Positions 25,457-34,544 of a stretch of DNA of 41,030 nt are shown here, in pieces. This DNA comes from Spirochaetales bacterium (GTDB taxonomy: Bacteria; Spirochaetota; JAAYUW01). The notes below the pieces were generated by a model that made no database searches, had not been told where the DNA came from, and saw nothing but the letters and a program-made list of their open reading frames with translations. Location: contig JAAZOT010000011.1 of the NCBI GenBank assembly GCA_012797605.1, positions 1 to 41,030 of the forward strand, given 5' to 3'. Position 1 is the first letter of the stretch. Every line of letters starts with the position of its first letter. Both the position numbers and the translations under genes were made by a program.

Positions 25457-25699
25457 ATGAAAGTTACTTTTGAAGAGTTAAGAGATCTTTTAGTCGAAAA
25501 ACTTGGTGTTGAAAAAGATTCTATAACAGAGACTTCTCATTTCGTAAATGACCTTGGTATCGATTCACTCGAACAGGTTGATTTAATGATGGAACTTGAA
25601 AAGAGATATCAGATTTCAATACCAGATGAAGACCTCGAAAAATTAAGTGATGTTAAGGGTTTACTCGAATACCTTAATATGAAACTTGAAAATAAGTAA
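25457..25699 (+). CDS. acpP: Acyl carrier protein
   Basis: 80-residue acidic helical carrier with the phosphopantetheine attachment Ser37 in GIDSLEQVDL. The ATG at 25457 is chosen because AAGGAGG lies 7 bases upstream; an open frame extends to 25427 but lacks a signal. It carries growing acyl chains for FabD, FabF and PlsX. A strong terminator follows, so fabF likely has its own promoter. Confidence 0.97.
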   Translation: MKVTFEELRDLLVEKLGVEKDSITETSHFVNDLGIDSLEQVDLMMELEKRYQISIPDEDLEKLSDVKGLLEYLNMKLENK

Positions 25700-25722
25700 T
25701 ATTAAAAACACTCCATTTAAGA

Positions 25723-25754
25723 AAGCAGAGGTCTTCCTCTGCTTATCTATTTTT
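25723..25754 (+). terminator. Rho-independent terminator after acpP
   Basis: AAGCAGAGG (25723-25731) pairs perfectly with CCTCTGCTT (25736-25744) around a TCTT loop, followed by ATCTATTTTT. It lies 24 bases after the acpP stop and would make acpP mRNA more abundant than that of fabF. Confidence 0.9.
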
Positions 25755-25896
25755 AAAGGTTCAAATTTTTAAAGTTTAAAGTTAAAGATTTAAATTTATA
25801 AAGTTAAAATATATAGTAAGATTTACTAGAGATATGATATAGTGCTTTAACAAACTTTTCTATGTTTATTCAAATTTAAGTTTATTCATATAGGAG

Positions 25897-25925
25897 CTTT
25901 GTAATAATTTGCTAAAACTACAAAG
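25897..25925 (+). promoter_or_regulatory. Stem that can cover the fabF ribosome site
   Basis: CTTTGTA (25897-25903) is the exact complement of TACAAAG (25919-25925). The right arm runs into the AAAGGAGG ribosome site. The pairing could limit fabF translation, or the repeat could be a DNA operator. The 15-base loop and 7-bp stem make it weak. Confidence 0.3.
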
Positions 25926-25933
25926 GAGGCAAA

Positions 25934-27172
25934 ATGCGAAGAAGAGTCGTTGTTACTGGTATGGGTTTGATCGATTGCCTTGGTTCAACTGTTGAACAGC
26001 AGTGGAAAAATCTTGTTGAAGGTAAATCTGGAGTCGAACTTTTAGATATAGAAGATATAGATAAAAGTGATGTTAAAATCGGAGGCAAGATCAAAGATTT
26101 TAATGCTGCTTCTTTTCTTTCACCAAGAGATATAAGGCAATATGATCTTTACACTCAATATGCCTTGTGGTCTACTGAAAAAGCTATTGAAGACTCTGGA
26201 CTTTTAAAAATAGATATAGATAGAAACAAGTTTGGAATAATTTTTTCTTCAGGTATTGGTGGACTTTTATCTCTTTTAGAAGCTCATGAAGGTTTTTTAA
26301 AAGAAGGTCAAAAATATATCAATCTTTATACAATACCTAAAATGATTTCAAATATCGCCGCTGGTATAATTGCTATGAAATATGACCTTCATGGTGTTTC
26401 TTATTCCATAGTTTCAGCATGTGCATCTTCTGCGCATGCAATAGGGGAAGCTTTTCGAAAAATACAGTGGGGCGAACTTGATTATGCAATAGCTGGTGGA
26501 GCCGAGGCATCTTTAATTCCTTTTGCTTTAGCTGCTTTTTCAAATATGAAAGCTGTTTCAAAAAACAACGATGACCCAAAAGGCGCAAGCAAACCTTTCG
26601 ATATCAATAGAGATGGTTTTGTCATGGGTGAAGGTAGTGGTACTATTATCCTAGAAGAATACGAAAAGGCAAAGGCAAGAGGAGCTAAAATCTATGCTGA
26701 GATAGTTGGTTATGGAGCATCTACAGATGGTTATCATCTTACTGCACCTCATCCAGAAGGTTTGGGAGCTACATCTTGTATGCAAGCTTCAATAAATGAT
26801 GCCGAGATTAGTCCAGATAAAATAAGTTATATTAACGCCCATGGGACTGCTACTCCTGTTGGAGATATCGCTGAAACAAAGGCAATAAAGAAATGCTTCG
26901 GTGATCATGCTAAAGAGTTGGCTATATCATCAAATAAATCTATGATTGGACATCTTCTTGGTGCCGCCGGTGCTGTTGAACTCATAAATACTATTCTTAC
27001 AGTTTACTATGATATAATCCCTCCAACTATAAATTTAAACAATCCAGATCCAGAATGTGATCTTTTTTATGTTCCAAATAAGGCTATTGAGAAAAAGGTA
27101 GAATATGCCCTTTCTAACTCATTTGGCTTTGGTGGGCAAAATGCTTCTATCATAGTTAAAAAATTTAACTAA
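25934..27172 (+). CDS. fabF: 3-oxoacyl-ACP synthase II
   Basis: 412 residues. FabF condenses malonyl-ACP with acyl-ACP in chain elongation. The catalytic triad is Cys163 (VSACASS), His303 (NAHGTATP) and His340 (IGHLLGAAG), at the same numbers as E. coli FabF. The GSFGFGG-type end (SNSFGFGGQNAS) is present. AAAGGAGG precedes the ATG. No fabH or fabG is in the window. rnc follows after 55 bases. Confidence 0.97.
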   Translation: MRRRVVVTGMGLIDCLGSTVEQQWKNLVEGKSGVELLDIEDIDKSDVKIGGKIKDFNAASFLSPRDIRQYDLYTQYALWSTEKAIEDSGLLKIDIDRNKFGIIFSSGIGGLLSLLEAHEGFLKEGQKYINLYTIPKMISNIAAGIIAMKYDLHGVSYSIVSACASSAHAIGEAFRKIQWGELDYAIAGGAEASLIPFALAAFSNMKAVSKNNDDPKGASKPFDINRDGFVMGEGSGTIILEEYEKAKARGAKIYAEIVGYGASTDGYHLTAPHPEGLGATSCMQASINDAEISPDKISYINAHGTATPVGDIAETKAIKKCFGDHAKELAISSNKSMIGHLLGAAGAVELINTILTVYYDIIPPTINLNNPDPECDLFYVPNKAIEKKVEYALSNSFGFGGQNASIIVKKFN

Positions 27173-27227
27173 AATTTAATTATTGCATCTTTACATTTTT
27201 CTATATGTATGATTACTTAGATTCGAT

Positions 27228-27917
27228 ATGGATTCAAAAGAAAAAATTATAAGATTCCTCAAAAGTTACAATTTAAACCCAGAAAAACTAGATATATATA
27301 CAAAAGCATTGATCCATAGATCTTTATCCCATGAAACAGACTTAAACAATGAAAGACTCGAATTTTTAGGAGATGCTGTATTAGAATTTATTGTTACAGA
27401 TTATCTATATAAAAATTTCTTAGAACTAGATGAAGGGAAGCTATCTCAGATTAGAAGTATCATAGTAAGTGCGGATTATCTTTCAAATTTTGCACTGCAA
27501 ATTGGTCTTGATAAGATATTACTTCTTGGAAAAGGTGAAGAGATCAATGGTGGGCGAAGGAAAAAATCTATCCTTTCAGATGCGATGGAATCTTTGATTG
27601 GTGCAATATACATTGCAGAAGGAATAGAGAAAACAAGAGATTTTTGTAAAGAATTTATTGAAAAAAATGTTGAGATACTTTCTGGTTTGGAAGAACTTAA
27701 AAATCCGAAGTCTAAAATCCAAGAACTCGCTCAAAAGCATTATAATGTGCTTCCAATATATGATGTTGTTAAAGAAGAAAAGAAAAATGGTGAAATCTAC
27801 TATGTCATGTATTTAAGAATCAAAGATTTAGATTTTGGACCTGTAAGGTCAAACTCAAAGAGAGATGCCGAACAACTTTTAGCAAGAATGGCTCTTTTAT
27901 TTTTTGATAGTTTATAA
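27228..27917 (+). CDS. rnc: Ribonuclease III
   Basis: 229 residues. RNase III cuts double-stranded RNA, mainly rRNA precursors and structured mRNAs. The signature NERLEFLGDAVLE (41-53) and DAMESLIGAIY hold the metal-binding acids. A dsRNA-binding domain occupies about 155-227 (PKSKIQELAQKH, then SKRDAEQLLARMAL). The usual plsX-fab-acpP-rnc linkage is conserved. No strong ribosome site is seen before the ATG at 27228. Confidence 0.96.
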   Translation: MDSKEKIIRFLKSYNLNPEKLDIYTKALIHRSLSHETDLNNERLEFLGDAVLEFIVTDYLYKNFLELDEGKLSQIRSIIVSADYLSNFALQIGLDKILLLGKGEEINGGRRKKSILSDAMESLIGAIYIAEGIEKTRDFCKEFIEKNVEILSGLEELKNPKSKIQELAQKHYNVLPIYDVVKEEKKNGEIYYVMYLRIKDLDFGPVRSNSKRDAEQLLARMALLFFDSL

Positions 27918-27991
27918 TTTTTAATTTTTTACAAATTTTTCAATTGTTTAATAATTTTAATATGATTTTGGAATTTTAGTAAGGTAATAAA

Positions 27992-29203
27992 ATGGTTTAT
28001 CAGCTCTATTCCACTATTAAAAATTCAATTGTTCAAAATGTATTAAATTCAAACAAGATAAGATATCCAGCCATTTTATTGATAGGTCCTTCATCTGTTG
28101 GTAAAAGAATAACAACCTATCATATAATCAAAAATATCTTTAACTTAGATTCCTGCCTTAGTATATTCTATCAGCAAAACTTTTGCTATCTTGCTAAAAA
28201 CTATCCGTTCGACGAACTTTCTTTTTTAATTTCACAGATAAAGGAATCTGAAAATCAACTTATAGATAGAAATATTGCTTTTGAAAAAATAAAATTTGTC
28301 CTTGCAAGATTCCTATCCACCTTTGTTTTTAGGATATCTGAAATAGATGAAAAATCTATTGATTCAAGTTTTTATGAGGATGCTTCTTACATTTTCTATA
28401 AGTTAAAATCAATAAAAATAGAAGATAAAAATGATGTAGATACGACTATAAATCTTTGTGAAAGTATAATCAAAAATAAAAAAGCGTTTAAATCTGATAG
28501 AATCTATATTTCTGAAATAAAAAACATACAGAAATGGATTGAAAACACATATCAGCTAGATAAAAGAGTCATCTTAATTGACAATATCGAATATATGCAG
28601 GAAGATTCTGCAAACTCATTTTTGAAAACACTAGAAGAACCAGATGAAAATCTATTATTTATACTTACTTCTACTTCTAAATCAAACCTTTTACCAACAA
28701 TACTATCAAGATGTGCAATCTTTGAAATAGATAGAATAAAAGAGGAAGAATTAAAAAATATTTTAGAACATGAATGGAAACTAAACTACAACCTTTTAAG
28801 TAATCAATCCATAAACTCTTTTTACGACCTTTTTACCTTATTAAAATCAGATATAAATAGATTTATCAAAACAATAAGAGAAACATTTGAGCTTTTCTTT
28901 CTTGAAGCAGATAGATTCAATATTTTTATTGAAAATCTATTGACTCAAAAAGATTTCCCCTTTTTCTTGCGCCAGCTTATTCTCTTCTGTGAATCTATAC
29001 TGAATTCCTATAGTGAACAAAAAGCAGTCATTGCATCAGATATTTCTTATGAAAAAATAATAAGAATTCTTTCATACTTAAATAAAATCGAAGATTTTTC
29101 TAAAAATTATAATTATCCTATTGATAATAGTTTAATTTTTGCTTATCTTAATAGAAAGCAGATTTTAAACGGAGACTTTGTTGGAGAGAAGATCATTTTA
29201 TGA
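27992..29203 (+). CDS. holB: DNA polymerase III delta-prime-like clamp-loader subunit
   Basis: 403 residues of the clamp-loader AAA+ family. The P-loop is the variant GPSSVGKR (32-39), followed by a long region with few motifs, then VILIDNIEYM (Walker B position without the DExx pair), 'ANSFLKTLEEP' and the arginine-finger SRC at 239-241. This pattern fits delta-prime (HolB), which is often ATPase-dead, better than DnaX. The zinc cysteines seen in many DnaX/HolB proteins are absent. Its end overlaps the next gene by 26 bases. Confidence 0.8.
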   Translation: MVYQLYSTIKNSIVQNVLNSNKIRYPAILLIGPSSVGKRITTYHIIKNIFNLDSCLSIFYQQNFCYLAKNYPFDELSFLISQIKESENQLIDRNIAFEKIKFVLARFLSTFVFRISEIDEKSIDSSFYEDASYIFYKLKSIKIEDKNDVDTTINLCESIIKNKKAFKSDRIYISEIKNIQKWIENTYQLDKRVILIDNIEYMQEDSANSFLKTLEEPDENLLFILTSTSKSNLLPTILSRCAIFEIDRIKEEELKNILEHEWKLNYNLLSNQSINSFYDLFTLLKSDINRFIKTIRETFELFFLEADRFNIFIENLLTQKDFPFFLRQLILFCESILNSYSEQKAVIASDISYEKIIRILSYLNKIEDFSKNYNYPIDNSLIFAYLNRKQILNGDFVGEKIIL

Positions 29204-30371
29204 AAAATTTATCAATTCTTTAGATAGAGAAATCATAAATAAAGAAGATATAAAGAAAAGTCTAATAAATCTATCTAAATCAAATTCGATATATCTTTCT
29301 ATTTTTGATTCGCTAGACGAAGGGATCGTTTTAACAGATCTAGATGGCTACCCTATATTTTATAATAAAAAATCCTCCGTATTATTTGAGCAGATTAAGA
29401 AAAACTCTATTTTACAGGTTCTTCCTGAAGAAGTCATAAGAAACTTTGAAATAACCAAAAATGAAGATAAAACTACACAGATTATCTGCTCAATTAAAGT
29501 TTTTAAATCCTCCTACTACTTAAAATTCGTTATCAATAAAATTCAATTGTATGATGGTGAAACTGCTATTCTTATCGTCTTTTACGATATAAATGCTCAA
29601 ATAAAGGAAGAAAGAGAAAAACAGATAGAAAAATCCTTTTCAAATCTCATGGAAATGATGTACACTTTGGCTCATGAAATAAGAAACCCTTTGACCTCAC
29701 TTGACTTAAACATAAAAATAGCCCAAAAACAGATAGAAGATACTGAGACCTGCTCATGCCCAAATTGTAAATCCCAACTTATCCAATCCTTAAACACTAC
29801 TTCTTCTGAAATAAAAAGATTAAATAGGATTTTAGATACATTTCTTTCAAGCTCAAAACCACTTCAACCGAAACTTACTGCATTAAACCTAAATGAAGTT
29901 ATAAAAGAACTCTTTAGTTTGATGAAATCTCAATTTCAGCTTTCAAATAAGAACCTTATTTTGAAACTGAAAGAGAATATTCCACCAATACTTGCAGATA
30001 AAGATTTACTTATCCAAGCCATTGTAAACCTTGTAAAAAATGCCTTTGAAGCAATATCTGAAAATCAAACTGTTATCATAGCAACCTATGATATAGAATC
30101 AGATGTAATTTTGGAGATAAAAGATAATGGTCCAGGTATGGATTCGCAGACTATTCAAAAGATTTTTAATCCATTTTTTACTTCAAAATCAACAGGAACT
30201 GGCCTTGGACTTACAATAGTGTATAGGATTATTCAATCCATTTTAGCTGAAATTGATGTAGAAAGTGAACCAGGAGCCGGAACGACCTTTAGAATAATAT
30301 TTGATTCCAACAAGGTAAAGCATTCACTTCTATATTCAGACTTGAACTCAAACTTAAATGAACAATCATAA
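29178..30371 (+). CDS. PAS-domain sensor histidine kinase with CxCxxC in the dimerisation domain
   Basis: 397 residues, no membrane segment, so cytoplasmic. A PAS domain is at about 38-135. The H-box AHEIRNPLTSL has His166. The N-box NLVKNAFEA, G1 DNGPGMD and G2 GTGLGLT follow in order. Between the two helices of the dimerisation domain is CSCPNC (Cys192, 194, 197), which could bind metal or respond to redox. Translation starts at TTG (29178 or 29181), with GGAG upstream, inside the end of holB. This overlap suggests coupling. No response regulator is in the window. NtrB/AtoS-like kinases are the nearest type. Confidence 0.85.
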   Translation: MLERRSFYEKFINSLDREIINKEDIKKSLINLSKSNSIYLSIFDSLDEGIVLTDLDGYPIFYNKKSSVLFEQIKKNSILQVLPEEVIRNFEITKNEDKTTQIICSIKVFKSSYYLKFVINKIQLYDGETAILIVFYDINAQIKEEREKQIEKSFSNLMEMMYTLAHEIRNPLTSLDLNIKIAQKQIEDTETCSCPNCKSQLIQSLNTTSSEIKRLNRILDTFLSSSKPLQPKLTALNLNEVIKELFSLMKSQFQLSNKNLILKLKENIPPILADKDLLIQAIVNLVKNAFEAISENQTVIIATYDIESDVILEIKDNGPGMDSQTIQKIFNPFFTSKSTGTGLGLTIVYRIIQSILAEIDVESEPGAGTTFRIIFDSNKVKHSLLYSDLNSNLNEQS

Positions 30372-30585
30372 TTAAAAATTATAAGTATTGACACAAATAA
30401 ATTGATCTTATTTGTTTTCCTTTATATAAAAAAGTTTTCAAAAGCCATAATAATATAAAAATATTTATGTAATTTAGTCATTCTTATTTTATTTTTATTA
30501 AGAAAAAAAGTATTAAAAAGTCAAAACAAGATAAAAGTATTGATAAAAATCATTTGTGCTGTATCTATTTTTACTAAATAGTAAT

Positions 30586-30672
30586 ATGATTTTATTAAAT
30601 TTAGATGGTTTAAAATCTACCATTCGCTCGAGAGGTGGAAATTTACCAGAATTATTTAAATATATAAATTAG
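30586..30672 (+). CDS. Possible 28-residue leader peptide upstream of pyrE
   Basis: An ATG-TAG frame encodes 28 residues with a mixed composition (KSTIRSRGGNLPELF), less AT-biased than the surrounding spacer. No ribosome site precedes the ATG; a GTG at 30556 would extend it to 38 residues. It could be a leader peptide, a gene remnant, or chance. No homologue is recognised. Confidence 0.2.
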   Translation: MILLNLDGLKSTIRSRGGNLPELFKYIN

Positions 30673-30681
30673 AAGTTATTC

Positions 30682-30715
30682 TATCCATTGTGGATAATAA
30701 AGAAAACAATGGGAT
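30682..30715 (+). promoter_or_regulatory. Two mutually exclusive hairpins in the pyrE leader
   Basis: TATCCA (30682-30687) pairs with TGGATA (30691-30696) over a 3-base loop. Alternatively ATCCATTGT (30683-30691) pairs with ACAATGGGAT (30706-30715) with one bulge. Both cannot form at once. The pair ends 33 bases before the pyrE ATG. A switch is only a hypothesis. Confidence 0.3.
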
Positions 30716-30748
30716 TATTAAATGTTAAATAAATTAGAAGGGGATATA

Positions 30749-31342
30749 ATGAATGAAATTAACGAAATAGTAGAACTTTTTAAGAAAAGTGGTGCCCTTT
30801 TAAGTGGTCATTTTTTACTTACATCAGGGAAACATTCAGATACATACTTCGAAAAGATAAAACTTATTGAAAATCCTACGATTCTCGAAAAGATTGTAGA
30901 TAAACTTGTAGAATTAATAAAAAGTAAAAATCTTGAATTTGATTATGTTGTATCTCCCGCTTTTGGTGCAATAGCCATCGGATTTCTTACTGCATTAAAA
31001 CTAGGTAAAAAATTTGCCTTCACTCAAAGGGAAAATGATAATATGGTTTTAAGAAGTGGTTTTAGCGATATAAAAGGAAAAAATCTCATTGTTGTCGAAG
31101 ATATAATAACTACCGGCGGCTCAATCAAAGAAGTTGCAGATTGTTTAAAAAACTATGATGTTAACATACTAGATTTTTTTGTCTTATTAGATAGAAGTAA
31201 AGAAAAAGTTGAAGTAGAAGGTAAAATTCCAAATTCCTTGGCAAAAGTTTCTGCTTCCCTTTTTGACAAAGAAGATTGCCCATTATGTAAACAAAATATT
31301 CCTCTAACAAAACCAGGGGCATCAAACAAATTCAACAATTAG
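30749..31342 (+). CDS. pyrE: Orotate phosphoribosyltransferase
   Basis: 197 residues. PyrE joins orotate to PRPP, giving OMP in pyrimidine synthesis. The PRPP motif VVEDIITTGGS is at 115-125. The N-terminal 'GHFLLTSGKHSDTYFEK' fits the OPRTase family. The C-terminal CPLCKQNIPLTKPG is known in a branch of bacterial and archaeal OPRTases. The ATG at 30749 is chosen for AAGGGGAT six bases upstream; a frame from 30722 exists but is less likely. No other pyr gene is in the window. Confidence 0.94.
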   Translation: MNEINEIVELFKKSGALLSGHFLLTSGKHSDTYFEKIKLIENPTILEKIVDKLVELIKSKNLEFDYVVSPAFGAIAIGFLTALKLGKKFAFTQRENDNMVLRSGFSDIKGKNLIVVEDIITTGGSIKEVADCLKNYDVNILDFFVLLDRSKEKVEVEGKIPNSLAKVSASLFDKEDCPLCKQNIPLTKPGASNKFNN

Positions 31343-31407
31343 CTTTATTAAATTTCAAATAAATTTATAACAGCAATATTTATGTATAAAATTCAAATAA
31401 ATAGAAG

Positions 31408-32472
31408 ATGGTAAAAGAAAAAAAATTTAAGTTCTTATTTAACATTTTTATATTTATCCTACTCACTTTTTTTATCTTTTTCTTTCGACTTTCCTTTGGA
31501 AATTCTATAATATCACCAATAAAGGTTTTAAATATTATTTTTAACAAACCTTTTAGCAACCTAGATGGCTCCATCTTAACAGTCATAAGAAGTATAAGAA
31601 TCCCATCATTTATCTCTTCTTTTATAATAGGTGCGGTACTTTCTGTCTCTGGGCTTGTCATGCAAGTCATCTTGAAAAATCCTTTGGCAGAACCTTACAC
31701 TCTTGGAATCTCTTCAGGAGCTTCTTTTGGTTGTAGCCTAGCAATCTTTATATCCTCTTTCTTTTCAATCTCAGGTAAAATCTTTTTCTCCGAAGGGTTT
31801 TCTATTACTTTAATAAAAATGATACCTTTATTTGCAATCTTATTTGGTATTCTTGCAGCTCTTTTAATATTTTTAATAGCATTAAAAACAAAATCTTATT
31901 CTTCTTCCTCTCTAATAATCTCTGGAATAATTGTGAACTCATTTTTTACAGCAGCTATAACCATACTTTTCTATCTACTTGGTCAAAAGGTTAATCTTGC
32001 TCTTTCTTGGATGATGGGGATAATCCCTCTTGCAGATAGAAGCTGGTTATTCCTTATTATATTTGAACTTTTTTTAACTATAATCTACCTTTCTTTTCAT
32101 AAAGAATTTGACCTTATATCTATTTCCGGTTCTCTAGAAAATGTTGTTGGATTAAATGCTGCAAAATTTAAGCAAGTATTTTTCTTGATAAGCGCCATAG
32201 GTGTAAGTTTAATAGTTGCACAAAGTGGGATAATCCCTTTTATAGGTATAATTGTACCATATCTACTAAAATTAAATTCTGAAAATCACTTCAAAGAAAA
32301 TCTTATCTATTCAATATTTTTTGGTGGTAATTTTCTAGTTGTAATAGATATTCTTACATATCTAATCCCCTCTTTATTTGGTTCAAACATTCAACTTCCA
32401 ATTGGCGCAGTCTCTGGCTTTTTAGGTGCCCCATTTTTCTTATTTTTACTTTTAAAAAGAAAATTAAATTAA
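31408..32472 (+). CDS. FecCD/BtuC-type ABC transporter permease
   Basis: 354 residues with about nine to ten membrane helices. Family marks are 'R.PSFISSFIIGAVLSVSG', VMQVILKNPLAEP, 'LGISSGASFG' (about 93-102) and the ABC-contact loop GLNAAK near 248. Such permeases import iron-siderophore, haem or cobalamin. No ATPase or binding-protein gene is next to it, so partners must be elsewhere or lost. No cobalamin riboswitch or Fur-like box is recognised upstream. The substrate cannot be named. Confidence 0.9.
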   Translation: MVKEKKFKFLFNIFIFILLTFFIFFFRLSFGNSIISPIKVLNIIFNKPFSNLDGSILTVIRSIRIPSFISSFIIGAVLSVSGLVMQVILKNPLAEPYTLGISSGASFGCSLAIFISSFFSISGKIFFSEGFSITLIKMIPLFAILFGILAALLIFLIALKTKSYSSSSLIISGIIVNSFFTAAITILFYLLGQKVNLALSWMMGIIPLADRSWLFLIIFELFLTIIYLSFHKEFDLISISGSLENVVGLNAAKFKQVFFLISAIGVSLIVAQSGIIPFIGIIVPYLLKLNSENHFKENLIYSIFFGGNFLVVIDILTYLIPSLFGSNIQLPIGAVSGFLGAPFFLFLLLKRKLN

Positions 32473-32587
32473 TTTAAGTAAATTAATTTAAATTGAAAGT
32501 TGAATTTAATAAAAAATTGCACTATTATTATATTAGGAGTAAAAGAATTTAAAAATCTAAAAATATAACCTTAAGGAGGATATATTT

Positions 32588-33358
32588 ATGAAAAAGAATC
32601 TAATTTTTATTCTTATTTTTATTTTTATCTTTTCATTTAGCTGCACTTTCAATCTTTTCGAGGGAAGTGTCGAGTCAAATTATAGATCAATAAAGACCCC
32701 TTCTGAAAAAATAGAATACGCAAGACAGATCCTTGCAGCAGGGGATCCTGAAAAGATTAAAACGATAATTGCTTTACTAGAAGATGATATTCGTAATAAT
32801 GTTTTCTCTGGACCTGATCTTGCAGCAGCAAATCAAATTATCGGAAATCTTATAATTGCAGATTCTGGTTTTAACGATTATATTGCAAATGCTATAACTG
32901 AAATCATCAGTTCTCAAGGAGGAGAAGAAGAACCAAATCTTATGTTAGCTATCTTGGATTCAAATGGAGATGGTCAGGTTGATAGTAGTGATATGGATGC
33001 TTTTGGTGAAATGATGAGTCAACTAGCAGCTGCAGCAGATTATATTAATGTTGCGGCTACTGAAGATCAAACAAATGTCGATCTTCAGTTTCAAAATGTC
33101 ATTGCCAACTTTGCAGCAGCCGTAGTTACAATTTCAGACGATTTGTCTGATCCTCAAAAACAGCAAGAATTTCAAGACTATCTTAATGGAACAGGTCCGG
33201 AACCAGATTTTATTTCAGAAATACAACAAAATTTAAATAACATCCAAAGTTCTGTTCAAAACATGTTATATGCCCCAGAAGGAACATTTTATTATGATAT
33301 AGCCCAGATGTTAAATGAGATGTTTGCTGGACTTAATCCTGAGTCAATAGGAGGTTAA
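32588..33358 (+). CDS. Lipoprotein with an EF-hand/dockerin-like calcium loop
   Basis: 256 residues. A signal peptide of I and F residues ends in FSFSC with Cys19 as the lipidated residue. The mature part is acidic and helical. One loop DSNGDGQVDSSD (124-135) has ligands D, N, D, V/D and D as in dockerin or EF-hand loops, so one calcium is likely bound. No other domain is recognised. AAGGAGG precedes the start, and the next gene starts one base after the stop, so it is probably a subunit or chaperone-like partner of that barrel protein. Confidence 0.75.
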   Translation: MKKNLIFILIFIFIFSFSCTFNLFEGSVESNYRSIKTPSEKIEYARQILAAGDPEKIKTIIALLEDDIRNNVFSGPDLAAANQIIGNLIIADSGFNDYIANAITEIISSQGGEEEPNLMLAILDSNGDGQVDSSDMDAFGEMMSQLAAAADYINVAATEDQTNVDLQFQNVIANFAAAVVTISDDLSDPQKQQEFQDYLNGTGPEPDFISEIQQNLNNIQSSVQNMLYAPEGTFYYDIAQMLNEMFAGLNPESIGG

Positions 33359-33359
33359 A

Positions 33360-34526
33360 ATGAAAAAAATAATATTTACAATATTTATTATATTAATATT
33401 TAGTCTGCCTATTTTTGCCCAAACAACTGAGTTTCTAACACCATTTACCTATATTTCTGCGAGGATATATGGTTTTGGTGGAGCATTAACAGCTAATCCT
33501 ACTGGATTCGAAGGACTCTTTTTTAACCCCGCTGGATATGCTCTCCCCTCAAATAACCATTTTGGTTTAATCGACTTAAATGTCTATTTTAATCCTGATT
33601 TACTCAACCTTATACAGCAGACAAATGGTTTTCAAAATATGGATACTATGCTTACAGATTCAAATTTTGTCTCTCAACTTTTAAAGATGAAACTTGGAAT
33701 TGGTTTAAGTGGTTTACCATTTATTGGTATAATGTCTGGTGGACTATTGATCGCTTTATATGATAGTGCTGGACTTTCTGCAGCATTTATCCCAACTGTT
33801 GCAATACCAGATGTTAAAATCTCAGCAGTGGCAGAAGCTGGCGCAGTTGTCGGTTATTCCTTTAAGATTGGAAACTTTTTATATATAGGTGCGAATGCAA
33901 AGATTATAGCAAGAGCATGGGCGGATATTCCACAACAAAGCCTAACATCTTTAATAGATTCATTCTCTTCTGGCGAAGGTAATCTTCCTTTTACTGTAAA
34001 ATTTGGTTATGGTTTCGGTTTTGATGCAGGTGCACTTTTAAAGCTTGGGTCTTTGCAAATTGGGTTTTCAGTATTAAATATTCCTGGAATCAAAATTGAT
34101 TATGTTGAATCAAATAAAATCGATGAACTTATAAATGGTTCACTAACTTCTACTGGAACAGCATATATCCCTGTTCAGATAAATGCTGGTGTTGCTTTGA
34201 ATCTTGGAACTTTTATTCCTGTCATCATGGATAAGGTTGTTTTGGCTATGGATATTCATTCGGTAAATCTTTTAATAGAAGATTTTAGCGAATATGGTTT
34301 TAATATGTCATTGATAGGCAACTACTTTTACTTTGGTGCGGAATTTAGAACTTTGGGTATCTTAACAATAAGAGGTGGTCTATATCAAGGTTATCCAACC
34401 GTTGGATTTACATTGAATCTTTTAATTGCAAAATTAAGTTTTGCATATTATACAAAAGAACTGGGAATGTTCCCTGGAACACTTCCTGAAAGTAATTTCA
34501 TAGTCACACTCTCTTTAAGTTGGTAA
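33360..34526 (+). CDS. FadL/PorV-like outer-membrane protein
   Basis: 388 residues. The signal peptide is cleaved near FA|Q (residue 20). The mature start has a GFGGALTANPTGFEGLFFNPAG segment, the FNPAG motif typical of FadL, PorV and related spirochaete UPF0164-type barrels. Repeated amphipathic strands and a terminal 'FIVTLSLSW' with aromatic end support a beta-barrel. It may transport hydrophobic molecules or act in protein export; the sequence does not decide. It is coupled to the upstream lipoprotein gene (AGGAGG inside that gene's end). Confidence 0.7.
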   Translation: MKKIIFTIFIILIFSLPIFAQTTEFLTPFTYISARIYGFGGALTANPTGFEGLFFNPAGYALPSNNHFGLIDLNVYFNPDLLNLIQQTNGFQNMDTMLTDSNFVSQLLKMKLGIGLSGLPFIGIMSGGLLIALYDSAGLSAAFIPTVAIPDVKISAVAEAGAVVGYSFKIGNFLYIGANAKIIARAWADIPQQSLTSLIDSFSSGEGNLPFTVKFGYGFGFDAGALLKLGSLQIGFSVLNIPGIKIDYVESNKIDELINGSLTSTGTAYIPVQINAGVALNLGTFIPVIMDKVVLAMDIHSVNLLIEDFSEYGFNMSLIGNYFYFGAEFRTLGILTIRGGLYQGYPTVGFTLNLLIAKLSFAYYTKELGMFPGTLPESNFIVTLSLSW

Positions 34527-34544
34527 AATTTATATAAAATTTTA

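Larger units (their letters stand above)
30372..30748. other. Long AT-rich leader region before pyrE
   Basis: 377 bases between the kinase and pyrE. The first 170 bases hold only AT-rich DNA and a short imperfect repeat AAATAA/TTATTT near 30396. The last 150 bases are less AT-biased, with a possible short ORF (30586-30672) and alternative hairpins (30682-30715). No known riboswitch is recognised. A regulatory leader for pyrimidine control is possible but unproved. Confidence 0.5.

Noticed and set aside
31343-31407. Fur box or cobalamin riboswitch before the FecCD permease
   Set aside because: The gap is only 65 bases, with no matching conserved elements.
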